Below are positions 8,730 to 17,059 of a stretch of 53,414 nt of DNA, in pieces. Within the stretch, counting starts at the first letter, position 1. Each line of letters starts with the position of its first letter. This DNA comes from Bacteroidota bacterium (GTDB lineage: Bacteria > Bacteroidota > Bacteroidia > Flavobacteriales > Flavobacteriaceae), in assembly GCA_023457535.1 (NCBI GenBank), contig JAEWLN010000149.1, forward strand, positions 1 through 53,414, read 5' to 3'. The notes under the pieces were generated by a model that was not told where the DNA came from, made no database searches, and worked only from the letters and a program-made list of their open reading frames with translations. A program made the translations under genes and the position numbers.

Positions 8730-9261
8730 GGGTGGTATTGTTTCGTTTTTCATTGTTTTCGATGTGTTCCAGAACGTCTTCAAGAAAGGCAATCCTGATT
8801 TTCAGATTGCGTATCATGGCCTGGATGATTTGCTTGCTTTCGCCGTTGCGGATGAGTTCCTGCTTGATCTTCTCATAATCTTTGTCGAGCTTTTCCATCT
8901 GCGCCAGTGCGTCGGAGACGATTTTCTCGTTGAGCGGTGAGTTCTTTTGCTCCACTTTATCGAGTTCGAACCGGATCATGGCCGTAAAAATCGAATCTGT
9001 TTCGCGGGTCTGCTTGGAGGCAAAATGCAACCCTGATTGCGGTGGCGCAGACTTGAGGTTGTCGGCAAAAAAGGTAAAGAAACCTACCACAAGCAACACT
9101 GAGGCGGCAATCGAGAATCCATACCACCGGTTCGCGCGGCCTTTTTTTCGCGACTGCCGGGCCAGGAACCGGTCGTAATGGTTTTCGTCGGGTTCGTGGA
9201 TGTCCCATTGTCCTTGTAGCCGGTCAAATAAATCCTCCATCGGGTCATTGTTCTTTTTCAT
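8713..9261 (-). CDS. Single-pass membrane protein, putative anti-sigma factor
   Basis: 182 residues from ATG at 9259-9261, six bases after the sigma stop, giving MKKNNDPMEDLFDRLQGQWD. A cytoplasmic N-terminal region of about 45 residues with a basic RKKGRANRW end precedes one membrane helix (FSIAASVLLVVGFFTFF). The remainder is a charged, helical, probably coiled-coil domain. This architecture and position directly after an ECF sigma gene fit an anti-sigma factor that holds the sigma factor at the membrane, although no ZAS zinc motif (HxxxCxxC) is visible. It could alternatively be a structural protein of the operon. Confidence 0.7.
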   Translation of the reverse strand: MKKNNDPMEDLFDRLQGQWDIHEPDENHYDRFLARQSRKKGRANRWYGFSIAASVLLVVGFFTFFADNLKSAPPQSGLHFASKQTRETDSIFTAMIRFELDKVEQKNSPLNEKIVSDALAQMEKLDKDYEKIKQELIRNGESKQIIQAMIRNLKIRIAFLEDVLEHIENNEKRNNTTHENTI

Positions 9262-9266
9262 GCGAT

Positions 9267-9815
9267 TCAAATTTGCTGTAATTGTTTTCGTAAACTTTCC
9301 TTGGCGCGGCTCATCGTCGTACGGCAATTGGCGTAGCTGATGTTCAGTATTTCGGTGATTTCCTCATGGTCGTAACCTTCGATGTAGAACAGCGTGAGCA
9401 CCATGCGGTAATTGTCCTTGAGCCGGTTCATCGCGCTGAGCACCTGATCGGTCTTGAGCTGAGTGAAATCCGGTTCCGACTCTGCAGGTTCGTCGGCCAC
9501 TTTGTACATCACATTTTCGATGTCATCGGCTTTGTACGCATTGGTCTTCTTGAGATAGTCGATGCTGTAATTGATCACAATCCGCTTGAGCCACGCGCCA
9601 AAAGCCACTTCCTGCCGGTAATCGCCGATTTTGGTAAAGGCTTTGAGGAAACCTTCCTGCATCACATCTTCTGCATAGTGTGCGTCCTTGACGATCCGTA
9701 AAGCCACATTGTACATCGCCTTGCAATAGCGGTTGTACACCTCAAATTGTGCCTTTTGGTTGCGATCGCGGCAAAGTGCGATCAGTTCTTCGATATCGTG
9801 TTTGGCGAAACTCAA
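9267..9815 (-). CDS. ECF-type RNA polymerase sigma factor
   Basis: 182 residues. Region 2 is recognisable in YNRYCKAMYNVALRIVKDAH followed by DVMQEGFLKAF (the -10 binding helix), and region 4 in MNRLKDNYRMVLTLFYIEGYDHEEIT, continuing in the helix-turn-helix TEILNISYANCRTTMSRAK. No regions 1 or 3 are present, as expected for ECF factors. The only plausible start is TTG at 9813-9815 (homologues begin MS..KxDIEEL); no ATG lies between it and the upstream in-frame stop. It leads a four-gene operon with the membrane protein and two secreted beta-rich proteins, so it probably autoregulates and drives an envelope regulon. Confidence 0.92.
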   Translation of the reverse strand: MSFAKHDIEELIALCRDRNQKAQFEVYNRYCKAMYNVALRIVKDAHYAEDVMQEGFLKAFTKIGDYRQEVAFGAWLKRIVINYSIDYLKKTNAYKADDIENVMYKVADEPAESEPDFTQLKTDQVLSAMNRLKDNYRMVLTLFYIEGYDHEEITEILNISYANCRTTMSRAKESLRKQLQQI

Positions 9816-9920
9816 GTAAGTTGATGATGATTTAAGCGAAGGACGTAAGGTTGGTGTGCAGTGTTACACTTTGGATAAAAATAATGTAATTTTTTTTTAG
9901 CCAATCAAATGCGGTTTAAT

Positions 9921-9928
9921 TATATTTG
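9921..9928 (+). promoter_or_regulatory. -7 box TATATTTG of the fibronectin-III lipoprotein
   Basis: An exact TAnnTTTG match 36 bp before the ATG at 9965. The upstream in-frame TTG at 9926 overlaps this box, so translation must begin at 9965. Confidence 0.55.
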
Positions 9929-9964
9929 GAACGTTCTAAAAAAAAACACCTCAATCATCCACCC

Positions 9965-11146
9965 ATGACTAGATCAACAATAGTATCGGCAATTTCGTTG
10001 GTTTTCCTCGGATTGCACTTTGCTTCATGCGACAGCGAACCGGTCGATCCGGCGTTGTTCAACACGCAACCAACCAACACCTGCGCCGCACCACCGAGCT
10101 TCGAAGCCAGCGATTTCATTGCCGGATCGAGCGTCAATTTAACCTGGAGCGCCGCCGCGGGAACAGGATCGTGGCAAATCCAGTACGGACCTGCCGGTTT
10201 TGCGGTAGGATCGGGCACCCAGGTGGTTTCCACCAGCAACCAGGCAACGGTCAACGGGCTTAATTCGTCCAATAATTATGAATTTTACATCCGTACGGTT
10301 TGTGACGCCACAACGTTCAGCGGTTGGGTGGGACCAATTCCTGTAGGAGGCGAGATCGGCAGTTGCGCACAACCGGCCAATGTGGTGGCCACGCGATCTG
10401 CGGGTAATACCGAAATTACTGTGACATGGGATGCTGCCGGCGCTTCGGCATGGCAGGTACAATATGGCGCCGCAGGATTTGCGCTCGGATCGGGTACGAC
10501 CGTATCGACCACGACGCCCACGCGCACCCTTACCGGTGTACTGGCCAATCAGGGCTATAGTTTTTACGTTCGCGCCAACTGCTCGGGCACCAGCAACAGC
10601 AACTGGACCGGACCAATCACCGTGAACCCCGTCGGAACCAATCCCGGTCCCGGACCTGGCCCTGTCACCTACGGATTTTTGAATGCTACGGTTGATGGCG
10701 TTGCCTACACCGGACTAAAGCCGTATTTTTTTCCATTCACGGGCACCGCAGCCAAGCTCGAAACGCTGTCGGACAACCAGGGCCGCGTACTCTGGATCCA
10801 GGGGAATTCGACGCCAACGGCTTCTCCGCCAAACGGCATCGAGATCAACATCCGCATCCACGAGAATTTCTGGCAACCTGGCGCGGCGCAAACGCTCACA
10901 TCGCACGATGCTATTATCTGGCCGGGCATATCGGTCAACCATATCGATCTGAGCAATGATTCGCCGACACTCGTGTCGGAAAACGATGAGACAGGAACCA
11001 TTACGATCCTGGAATTCAATGCTACCACGCGACGCATCCGGGGCACGTTCAGCTACTCGTTCATGAAGAGCGGCGACACAGTGACCGGACCGTTCCAGGT
11101 AACCAGCGGAACCTTCGATTTTGAGGTTCCCGCCGAGGCGTTCTGA
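9965..11146 (+). CDS. Lipoprotein with two fibronectin type III domains
   Basis: 393 residues beginning with a lipoprotein signal (MTRSTIVSAISLVFLGLHFASC, cysteine as anchor). Two FnIII-like domains follow, about residues 32-125 and 125-220, each with the pattern W..QYG.AGFALGSG, a Thr/Ser-rich strand, L....Y.FYVR and C....SNWTGP. A Gly-Pro linker (NPGPGPGP) leads to a C-terminal domain of about 150 residues starting YGFLNATVDGVAY, similar to small flavobacterial lipoprotein domains of unknown function. It is probably displayed at the outer membrane and binds a polymer or protein partner. It is monocistronic between its own promoter box and terminator, divergent from the sigma operon. Confidence 0.85.
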   Translation: MTRSTIVSAISLVFLGLHFASCDSEPVDPALFNTQPTNTCAAPPSFEASDFIAGSSVNLTWSAAAGTGSWQIQYGPAGFAVGSGTQVVSTSNQATVNGLNSSNNYEFYIRTVCDATTFSGWVGPIPVGGEIGSCAQPANVVATRSAGNTEITVTWDAAGASAWQVQYGAAGFALGSGTTVSTTTPTRTLTGVLANQGYSFYVRANCSGTSNSNWTGPITVNPVGTNPGPGPGPVTYGFLNATVDGVAYTGLKPYFFPFTGTAAKLETLSDNQGRVLWIQGNSTPTASPPNGIEINIRIHENFWQPGAAQTLTSHDAIIWPGISVNHIDLSNDSPTLVSENDETGTITILEFNATTRRIRGTFSYSFMKSGDTVTGPFQVTSGTFDFEVPAEAF

Positions 11147-11165
11147 GTTCAAACCAAACCAATAC

Positions 11166-11197
11166 AAAGCCCGAAACATCGACGTTCGGGCTTTTTT
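11166..11197 (+). terminator. Terminator after the FnIII lipoprotein
   Basis: AAGCCCGAA pairs with TTCGGGCTT across a 10-nt loop and is followed by six T. Confidence 0.85.
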
Positions 11198-11282
11198 ATG
11201 GCATAAAAGTTGACCCGTGTAAAATGCAACGAATTAATTGGTTGTACATCGATTTTAGCATCGCTTTCACAGGATGTTACCG

Positions 11283-11290
11283 TATCTTTG
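11283..11290 (+). promoter_or_regulatory. -7 box TATCTTTG upstream of lon
   Basis: An exact TAnnTTTG match 48 bp before the lon ATG. No CIRCE or other heat-shock operator is seen around it. Confidence 0.5.
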
Positions 11291-11338
11291 TTTTTCCATT
11301 AACAAACTTTATGTCAATTTGACCCCTTATTTTGAACT

Positions 11339-13789
11339 ATGCCACATTCAAAAATCTTTAGTTTTGACAATTTGTCATTGCACGAATTTGATTCCGATGC
11401 CGAGCTGATCCCACTGCTCACGCCTGAGGATGAAGAGGAGATGCTCAACGAGGAGTTGCCCGCCTCGCTCCCGATTTTACCGCTTAGAAATACCGTTTTG
11501 TTCCCCGGCGTGGTCATCCCGATTTCTGCCGGCCGCGACAAATCCATAAAACTCATCAACGACGCCAATGCTGCCGGTAAAATCATCGGTGTGGTGGCCC
11601 AGAAAAATGAGGAAGACGAAGATCCGACCAAAAACGACATCCACACCATAGGGACCGTAGCGCGTATCCTGCGCGTGCTCAAAATGCCCGATGGAAACAT
11701 TACCGTGATCCTGCAAGGTAAAAAGCGCTTTGAAATCGACGCCGTTACTGCCGAAAGGCCTTATCTGATGGCCAGTATCAAAGAGGTTGAGGAAAAGCGT
11801 CCGGGCAAGCACGACACTGAATTCCTCGCCATTCTGGAATCGATCAAAGAGCTGGCAATTCAGATTATCAGGGAAAGTCCGAACATTCCTACTGAGGCGA
11901 CCTTTGCGATCAAGAATATAGAAAGCCAATCGTTTTTGATCAATTTTGTGTCTTCAAATATGAACTTGCCGGTCAAGGAAAAGCAAAATCTGCTCAGTAT
12001 CAATGCGCTCAAGGAACGCGCACTGGAAACACTCAAGTTCATGAATGTCGAATTCCAGAAACTTGAACTCAAAAACGATATCCAGTCCAAGGTGCGTTTC
12101 GATCTGGACCAGCAGCAGCGCGAATACTTCTTGCACCAGCAAATGAAGACCATCCAGGAAGAGCTTGGCGGCGTGTCGCACGAACAGGAAATCGACGAAA
12201 TGCGCACCAAGGCCAAATCCAAGAAATGGGACGAGAAAACGGCCAAACAATTCGATAAAGAATTGTCCAAACTACAGCGCACCAATCCGCAATCACCTGA
12301 TTTTGGGATCCAGCGCAACTATCTCGAATTGCTGCTCGAACTGCCTTGGGGCGAATATTCCAAAGATAATTTCGATCTCAAGCGCGCCCAGAAGATTCTC
12401 GATAAGGATCATTTCGGGCTTGAGGAAGTCAAAAAACGCATGATCGAACACCTGGCCGTGCTCAAGTTGCGCAACGATATGAAATCGCCGATCATTTGCC
12501 TGACAGGACCTCCCGGCGTAGGTAAAACGTCGATCGGGCGTTCTGTTGCCGAGGCATTGGGCCGCGAATATGTTCGCATTTCCCTTGGCGGACTGCGCGA
12601 TGAAGCGGAGATACGCGGACACCGCAAAACCTACATCGGCGCCATGCCCGGGCGTATCATCCAGAGTCTCAAAAAAGCAGGCACCTCGAATCCGGTTTTC
12701 GTACTCGATGAAATCGACAAACTATCCAGCAGCAATCAGGGCGATCCGTCGTCGGCGCTGCTGGAGGTGCTCGATCCGGAACAGAACAGCGCCTTTTATG
12801 ATAACTTCCTGGAAATGGGTTATGATTTGTCCAAGGTCATGTTTATCGCGACATCCAATAACCTTGGTGCGATACAGCCGGCACTTCGCGATAGGATGGA
12901 AGTGATCCGGATGTCCGGCTATACCATTGAGGAAAAAGTGGAAATTGCGCGGCAGCATTTGTTTCCCAAACAGCTTGCGGCCCACGGATTGACATCCAAA
13001 GACCTCACGATCGGCAAAAAACAGCTCGAGAAAATCGTAGAAGGCTATACGCGCGAGTCAGGGGTTCGCGGACTTGAGGCCAAGATCGCGCAGGTCATCC
13101 GAAGTGCGGCCAAATCCGTTGCGATGGACGAAGAATACAATAAAAAAGTCACCGATGAAGACATTGTAAAGATTCTCGGCGTGCCCAAAATGGAGCGCGA
13201 CAAATATGAAAGCAACGATGTGGCAGGGGTGGTGACCGGATTGGCGTGGACCTCTGTGGGCGGCGATATTCTGTTCATCGAGTCGCTGATTTCCAAAGGC
13301 AAAGGTTCTATGACGATGACGGGCAACCTCGGTACGGTGATGAAGGAATCAGCAACCATTGCGCTCGAATACATCAAAGCCAACGTGGATCGTTTGGGCA
13401 TCGACCAGGAATTGTTCAGCAAATACAACATCCACATCCACATTCCGGAAGGTGCCACCCCAAAGGACGGACCGAGCGCCGGTATTGCGATGCTGACTTC
13501 GCTTGTGTCGCTGCTCACACAAAAGAAAGTCAAAAAACATATTGCGATGACGGGCGAGATCACCTTGCGCGGGAAAGTACTTCCGGTGGGCGGCATCAAA
13601 GAGAAAATCCTCGCGGCCAAACGCGCGAACATCAAGGAAATCATCATGTGCGCTGAGAACCGGCAGGATGTTGAGGAAATCAAACGGGAATACCTCGAAG
13701 GTTTGACGTTCCATTATGTCAAGGAAATGAGCGAGGTGCTTAAATTTGCATTGACCAACGAAAAGGTCAAGAATGCCAAAACGCTGTAG
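11339..13789 (+). CDS. lon: ATP-dependent protease Lon (LonA)
   Basis: 816 residues, full length for LonA. The order is an N-terminal substrate-binding domain (from LPILPLRNTVLFPGVVIP, about residue 45), a coiled linker, and the AAA+ module with Walker A GPPGVGKTS at 390-398 and Walker B VFVLDEIDKL. The sensor/arginine-finger region follows, then the protease domain with the Ser-Lys dyad: Ser713 in PKDGPSAG and Lys756 in GGIKEK. It degrades misfolded and regulatory proteins in the cytosol. An acidic N-terminal extension of about 40 residues is present, as in other Bacteroidota. It has its own promoter box and is followed by hairpins and then porQ-cmk on the same strand. Confidence 0.98.
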   Translation: MPHSKIFSFDNLSLHEFDSDAELIPLLTPEDEEEMLNEELPASLPILPLRNTVLFPGVVIPISAGRDKSIKLINDANAAGKIIGVVAQKNEEDEDPTKNDIHTIGTVARILRVLKMPDGNITVILQGKKRFEIDAVTAERPYLMASIKEVEEKRPGKHDTEFLAILESIKELAIQIIRESPNIPTEATFAIKNIESQSFLINFVSSNMNLPVKEKQNLLSINALKERALETLKFMNVEFQKLELKNDIQSKVRFDLDQQQREYFLHQQMKTIQEELGGVSHEQEIDEMRTKAKSKKWDEKTAKQFDKELSKLQRTNPQSPDFGIQRNYLELLLELPWGEYSKDNFDLKRAQKILDKDHFGLEEVKKRMIEHLAVLKLRNDMKSPIICLTGPPGVGKTSIGRSVAEALGREYVRISLGGLRDEAEIRGHRKTYIGAMPGRIIQSLKKAGTSNPVFVLDEIDKLSSSNQGDPSSALLEVLDPEQNSAFYDNFLEMGYDLSKVMFIATSNNLGAIQPALRDRMEVIRMSGYTIEEKVEIARQHLFPKQLAAHGLTSKDLTIGKKQLEKIVEGYTRESGVRGLEAKIAQVIRSAAKSVAMDEEYNKKVTDEDIVKILGVPKMERDKYESNDVAGVVTGLAWTSVGGDILFIESLISKGKGSMTMTGNLGTVMKESATIALEYIKANVDRLGIDQELFSKYNIHIHIPEGATPKDGPSAGIAMLTSLVSLLTQKKVKKHIAMTGEITLRGKVLPVGGIKEKILAAKRANIKEIIMCAENRQDVEEIKREYLEGLTFHYVKEMSEVLKFALTNEKVKNAKTL

Positions 13790-13815
13790 CCGATTGTAAA
13801 ATCCCGAAGGTTTAC

Positions 13816-13839
13816 CTGCAAGCCGAAATCGGCTTGCAG
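13816..13839 (+). repeat. Hairpin without T-tract after lon
   Basis: CTGCAAGCCGA and TCGGCTTGCAG form a perfect 11-bp inverted repeat around a 2-nt centre. No T-run follows, so it is more likely an mRNA 3'-end stabiliser or a processing site than a terminator. Confidence 0.5.
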
Positions 13840-13893
13840 TAACACCGCTGCGGCGCTGCCGGATTGTTGCCGGGCATCTTTTGAAACTTCACA

Positions 13894-13923
13894 AAAACGG
13901 TCAAATTAATTGGCCGTTTTTTT
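13894..13923 (+). terminator. Terminator between lon and porQ
   Basis: AACGGTCAA pairs with TTGGCCGTT (one G-U) around a short AT loop and is followed by T7. Confidence 0.75.
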
Positions 13924-13934
13924 ATGAAAAATAA

Positions 13935-13942
13935 TATCTTCG
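13935..13942 (+). promoter_or_regulatory. Likely -7 box TATCTTCG of porQ-cmk
   Basis: One mismatch from TAnnTTTG, a variant also seen upstream of ybaB in this window. It sits 33 bp before the chosen porQ ATG and just after the lon terminator. Confidence 0.35.
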
Positions 13943-13975
13943 CATTTGCGTTATAACTCGCAAACGCCGCAAAGC

Positions 13976-15007
13976 ATGACCCGAAAACTCCTTTTCTTTT
14001 TAACGTTGCTGATGGTTTCCGCTGGATACGGTCAGATAGGAGGTAAATCGGTGTACCGCTTTTTGAACCTGACCACTTCGCCCCGTCAGGCGGCTCTTGG
14101 CGGCAAAGTGCTTACCATTTACGATTACGACGTCAACCAGGCGCATTTCAATCCGGCGGCGATCAATCCGGAAATGGACAACAGGCTGTCACTCAATTAC
14201 GGCAGCTATTTTGGCGAGGTCACGTACGGCACGGCATCGTACGCCTATGTGTATGACCGGCATGTACAAACTTTTCAGGCCGGCATCAACTACGTCAACT
14301 ACGGAAAATTCGACGGTTACGACGAAAACGGCTCGCAAACCGCATCGTTTTCAGGAAGCGAGATCGCACTCTCGTTCGGATATGCGTACAATATTCCCTA
14401 CACCGATTTTCACATCGGCGCCAGCGGAAAACTCATTTCGTCATCGCTAGAAAGCTATCATTCGTTTGGCGGCGCGGTCGATTTGGGTGCCATCTATATC
14501 GATGAGGACAACGACATCAACTACGCCCTTGTGGTGCGCAATCTCGGGATGCAGTTCACCAGGTACGAACAGCAGAACGAGAACCTGCCGCTCGAGATCA
14601 TGGCCGGCATTTCACAGGAAATGGAAAACGTCCCCATCCGATGGCACCTGACGCTCGAGAACCTCCAGCAATGGAAAGTTTCGTTTTCCAATCCCGCGCG
14701 CGCCGAGAACAACATCGAAGGCGGATCCACGCCTGAAAAGGTCGGGTTCTTCAACAACGCATTGCGACACGTGATCATCGGGGCAGAATTGTTCCCCAAG
14801 CGCGGGTTCAATTTCCGCGTCGGCTATAACTTTCGGCGTGGTGAAGAGATGCGCATACTCGAACAGCGCCATTTCTCTGGCATTTGCGTCGGACTCGGTT
14901 TAAAGATGGGACGCCTTAAATTTGATTATTCCTATTCGCGCTATACGCTCGCGGCCAATACCAGCTTGTTTGGCCTGACGATCAATTTTGCCGAAGATAT
15001 TTATTAG
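13976..15007 (+). CDS. porQ: Type IX secretion system protein PorQ
   Basis: 343 residues from ATG at 13976, with a signal peptide ending SAGYGQ. An earlier in-frame TTG overlaps the promoter box. The mature protein opens with GGKSVYRFLNLTTSPRQAAL, followed by QAHFNPAAINPEM, the hallmark of the PorV/PorQ-like FadL-fold outer-membrane barrels. Many amphipathic strands follow, ending LTINFAEDIY. PorQ works with PorU/PorZ/PorV in the T9SS attachment complex in Porphyromonas. It is separated from cmk by 3 bp, so the two are co-transcribed. The T9SS type B substrate at 17-20 kb shows the pathway is used in this genome. Confidence 0.88.
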   Translation: MTRKLLFFLTLLMVSAGYGQIGGKSVYRFLNLTTSPRQAALGGKVLTIYDYDVNQAHFNPAAINPEMDNRLSLNYGSYFGEVTYGTASYAYVYDRHVQTFQAGINYVNYGKFDGYDENGSQTASFSGSEIALSFGYAYNIPYTDFHIGASGKLISSSLESYHSFGGAVDLGAIYIDEDNDINYALVVRNLGMQFTRYEQQNENLPLEIMAGISQEMENVPIRWHLTLENLQQWKVSFSNPARAENNIEGGSTPEKVGFFNNALRHVIIGAELFPKRGFNFRVGYNFRRGEEMRILEQRHFSGICVGLGLKMGRLKFDYSYSRYTLAANTSLFGLTINFAEDIY

Positions 15008-15010
15008 CAT

Positions 15011-15691
15011 TTGAAAAAGATTACCATTGCCATTGACGGATTTTCGTCCACAGGAAAAAGTACATTAGCCAAAGAATTGGCCCAACACCTCGGTTTTGTC
15101 TATGTCGATACTGGAGCGATGTACCGTGCCGTAACGTATTTTGCGATGCAGAACGGCTACATCGGGGCTGAATTTTTTGACAAAGACAGCCTGATTAACA
15201 GCTTGCCTTTCATTACGTTGGAATTCAAATTTAATCCCGATCTTGGCTTTGGCGAAATGTACCTGAACGGAACCAATGTCGAAAAGCAGATCCGAACCAT
15301 TGAAGTGTCGGGTTTTGTGAGCCGCATCGCCGAAGTGTCGCAGGTGCGCGCCAAACTCGTCGAGCAGCAACAGCAAATGGGCAAGGGCAAAGGCATTGTG
15401 ATGGACGGGCGCGACATCGGGACGGTAGTTTTTCCCGACGCCGAGCTCAAGATTTTCATGACCGCAAGCCCCGAAACGCGTGCACGCAGACGCTATGACG
15501 AACTGCTCCAAAAAGGGCAGGATGTATCTTTTGATCAGGTGCTTCAGAATGTGATCGGGCGCGACCACATCGACTCGAACCGCGAGGATTCACCGTTGCG
15601 CAAGGCGTCGGACGCGGTCGAAATCGACAATTCCAACCTCACGCGCGAGCAGCAGTTTGCCAAAGTGCTGTCGCTGGTCGAGAAGATTTGA
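15011..15691 (+). CDS. cmk: Cytidylate kinase
   Basis: 226 residues. The P-loop is GFSSTGKSTLAKEL (about residues 9-22), followed by YVDTGAMYRAVTYFA, the CMP-binding segment, and later VMDGRDIGTVVFPDAELKIF and RRRYDEL, all diagnostic for cytidylate kinase, which phosphorylates CMP/dCMP with ATP. Translation starts at TTG (15011), three bases after the porQ stop; there is no in-frame ATG before the P-loop and the product begins MKKITIAIDG. The rare start plus tight spacing suggests translational coupling to porQ. Confidence 0.96.
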   Translation: MKKITIAIDGFSSTGKSTLAKELAQHLGFVYVDTGAMYRAVTYFAMQNGYIGAEFFDKDSLINSLPFITLEFKFNPDLGFGEMYLNGTNVEKQIRTIEVSGFVSRIAEVSQVRAKLVEQQQQMGKGKGIVMDGRDIGTVVFPDAELKIFMTASPETRARRRYDELLQKGQDVSFDQVLQNVIGRDHIDSNREDSPLRKASDAVEIDNSNLTREQQFAKVLSLVEKI

Positions 15692-15751
15692 GCAAAAATC
15701 GTTTTCGTAAAACTTTTTTGCTAGATTTACCGCCGCTTAAAATCAATACCG

Positions 15752-17023
15752 ATGGGAATTAAATTCAGGCTCACATTAATGAGCTTTCTGCAGTTTTTTG
15801 TCTGGGGCGCCTGGCTCATTACAATTGCAACGTATTTCTTCAACAGCCCGATGGCCGCCGGGGAAAATGCCGGAGCCAAGTTCGGGGCCATTTTCTCTAC
15901 GCTTGCACTTTCCTCACTGTTCATGCCGGCAATCACGGGTATCATCGCCGACAAATGGATGAATGCCGAAAAACTGTACGGATTACTGCACATTTTGTAC
16001 GGTATAGTGTTGTTCTACGTGCCGCAGGTCACCGACGCCGATACGCTTTATTACGTGATTTTTGCCGCCATGATTTGCTACATGCCCACTATTTCGCTGT
16101 CCAATTCGATTGCGTATACCATCTTGAAAAACAACAATTTTGACGTGGTGAAGGTTTTTCCGCCGATCCGCGTGTGGGGAACCATTGGTTTTATTGTCGC
16201 GATGTGGGTTACGAACCTTTCCGGAAGCAAGGCCAATACAGACCAGTTTCTGATTGCGGGCGCCTTTGCGATCCTGCTCGGGATTTTTGCTTTTACGTTG
16301 CCCAAATGCCCGCCGCAAAAGGCCATTGCTGCCGATGCAGGATTCGCCGACCAGATGGGACTGCGCAGTTTCAAATTGTTCGGCAATTACAAAATGGCAC
16401 TGTTCTTTTTATTTTCGATGTTGCTGGGCGGCGCGTTGCAACTGACCAATATGTATGGCGATACGTTCCTGGACGATTTTAAGGACAATCCGTTGTATGG
16501 GCCCGATTCGTTTGTTGTGAAATATTCGACGATCATCATGTCGATCTCGCAAATTTCCGAAACCGTATTTATCCTGACCATACCGTTTTTCCTGCGCCGT
16601 TTCGGGATCAAGAAAGTCATGCTGTTTTCGATGCTCGCCTGGGTATTGCGTTTCGGGCTTTTTGCCTATGGCGATCCGGCCGAAGGATTGTGGATGATCA
16701 TTGTATCGTGTATCGTATACGGGATGGCGTTCGACTTTTTCAATATCTCGGGATCGCTGTTTGTGGAAACCACGACAGATTCGTCCATCAGATCCAGCGC
16801 ACAAGGCTTGTTCATGATGATGACCAATGGCGTTGGAGCGTTCCTGGGCAGTAAGATAAGCGGCTATGCGATCGACAACTTTTACACCACGGCCGCAGGA
16901 CACAAAGACTGGCACGGCATCTGGCTTGCCTTTGCGGTATATTCGCTTATTGTCGCCGGACTTTTTCTGGTACTGTTCAAGCACAAACACGATCCAAGCC
17001 AGATCGAAAGCATCTCGCATTAA
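15752..17023 (+). CDS. MFS transporter, nucleoside:H+ symporter type
   Basis: 423 residues with about 12 hydrophobic segments. The opening FRLTLMSFLQFFVWGAWLIT and the region YMPTISLSNSIAYTIL match the NupG/XapB-like nucleoside:proton symporter branch of the major facilitator superfamily, as does the IRVWGTIGFIVAMW helix. It is therefore likely to import nucleosides across the inner membrane. It lies 60 bp after cmk, which makes a pyrimidine-salvage link plausible. A TAGATTTA sequence at 15722-15729 could be a weak promoter. It ends at a strong terminator shared in space with the convergent T9SS substrate. Confidence 0.85.
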   Translation: MGIKFRLTLMSFLQFFVWGAWLITIATYFFNSPMAAGENAGAKFGAIFSTLALSSLFMPAITGIIADKWMNAEKLYGLLHILYGIVLFYVPQVTDADTLYYVIFAAMICYMPTISLSNSIAYTILKNNNFDVVKVFPPIRVWGTIGFIVAMWVTNLSGSKANTDQFLIAGAFAILLGIFAFTLPKCPPQKAIAADAGFADQMGLRSFKLFGNYKMALFFLFSMLLGGALQLTNMYGDTFLDDFKDNPLYGPDSFVVKYSTIIMSISQISETVFILTIPFFLRRFGIKKVMLFSMLAWVLRFGLFAYGDPAEGLWMIIVSCIVYGMAFDFFNISGSLFVETTTDSSIRSSAQGLFMMMTNGVGAFLGSKISGYAIDNFYTTAAGHKDWHGIWLAFAVYSLIVAGLFLVLFKHKHDPSQIESISH

Positions 17024-17033
17024 CTTACATACA

Positions 17034-17059
17034 GGCCGCTTCCGAGCGGTCTTTTTTTT
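17034..17059 (+). terminator. Terminator after the nucleoside MFS gene
   Basis: CCGCT-TCCG-AGCGG stem-loop (extendable by G-U) followed by eight T. It overlaps the stop of the convergent gene by two bases. Confidence 0.85.
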
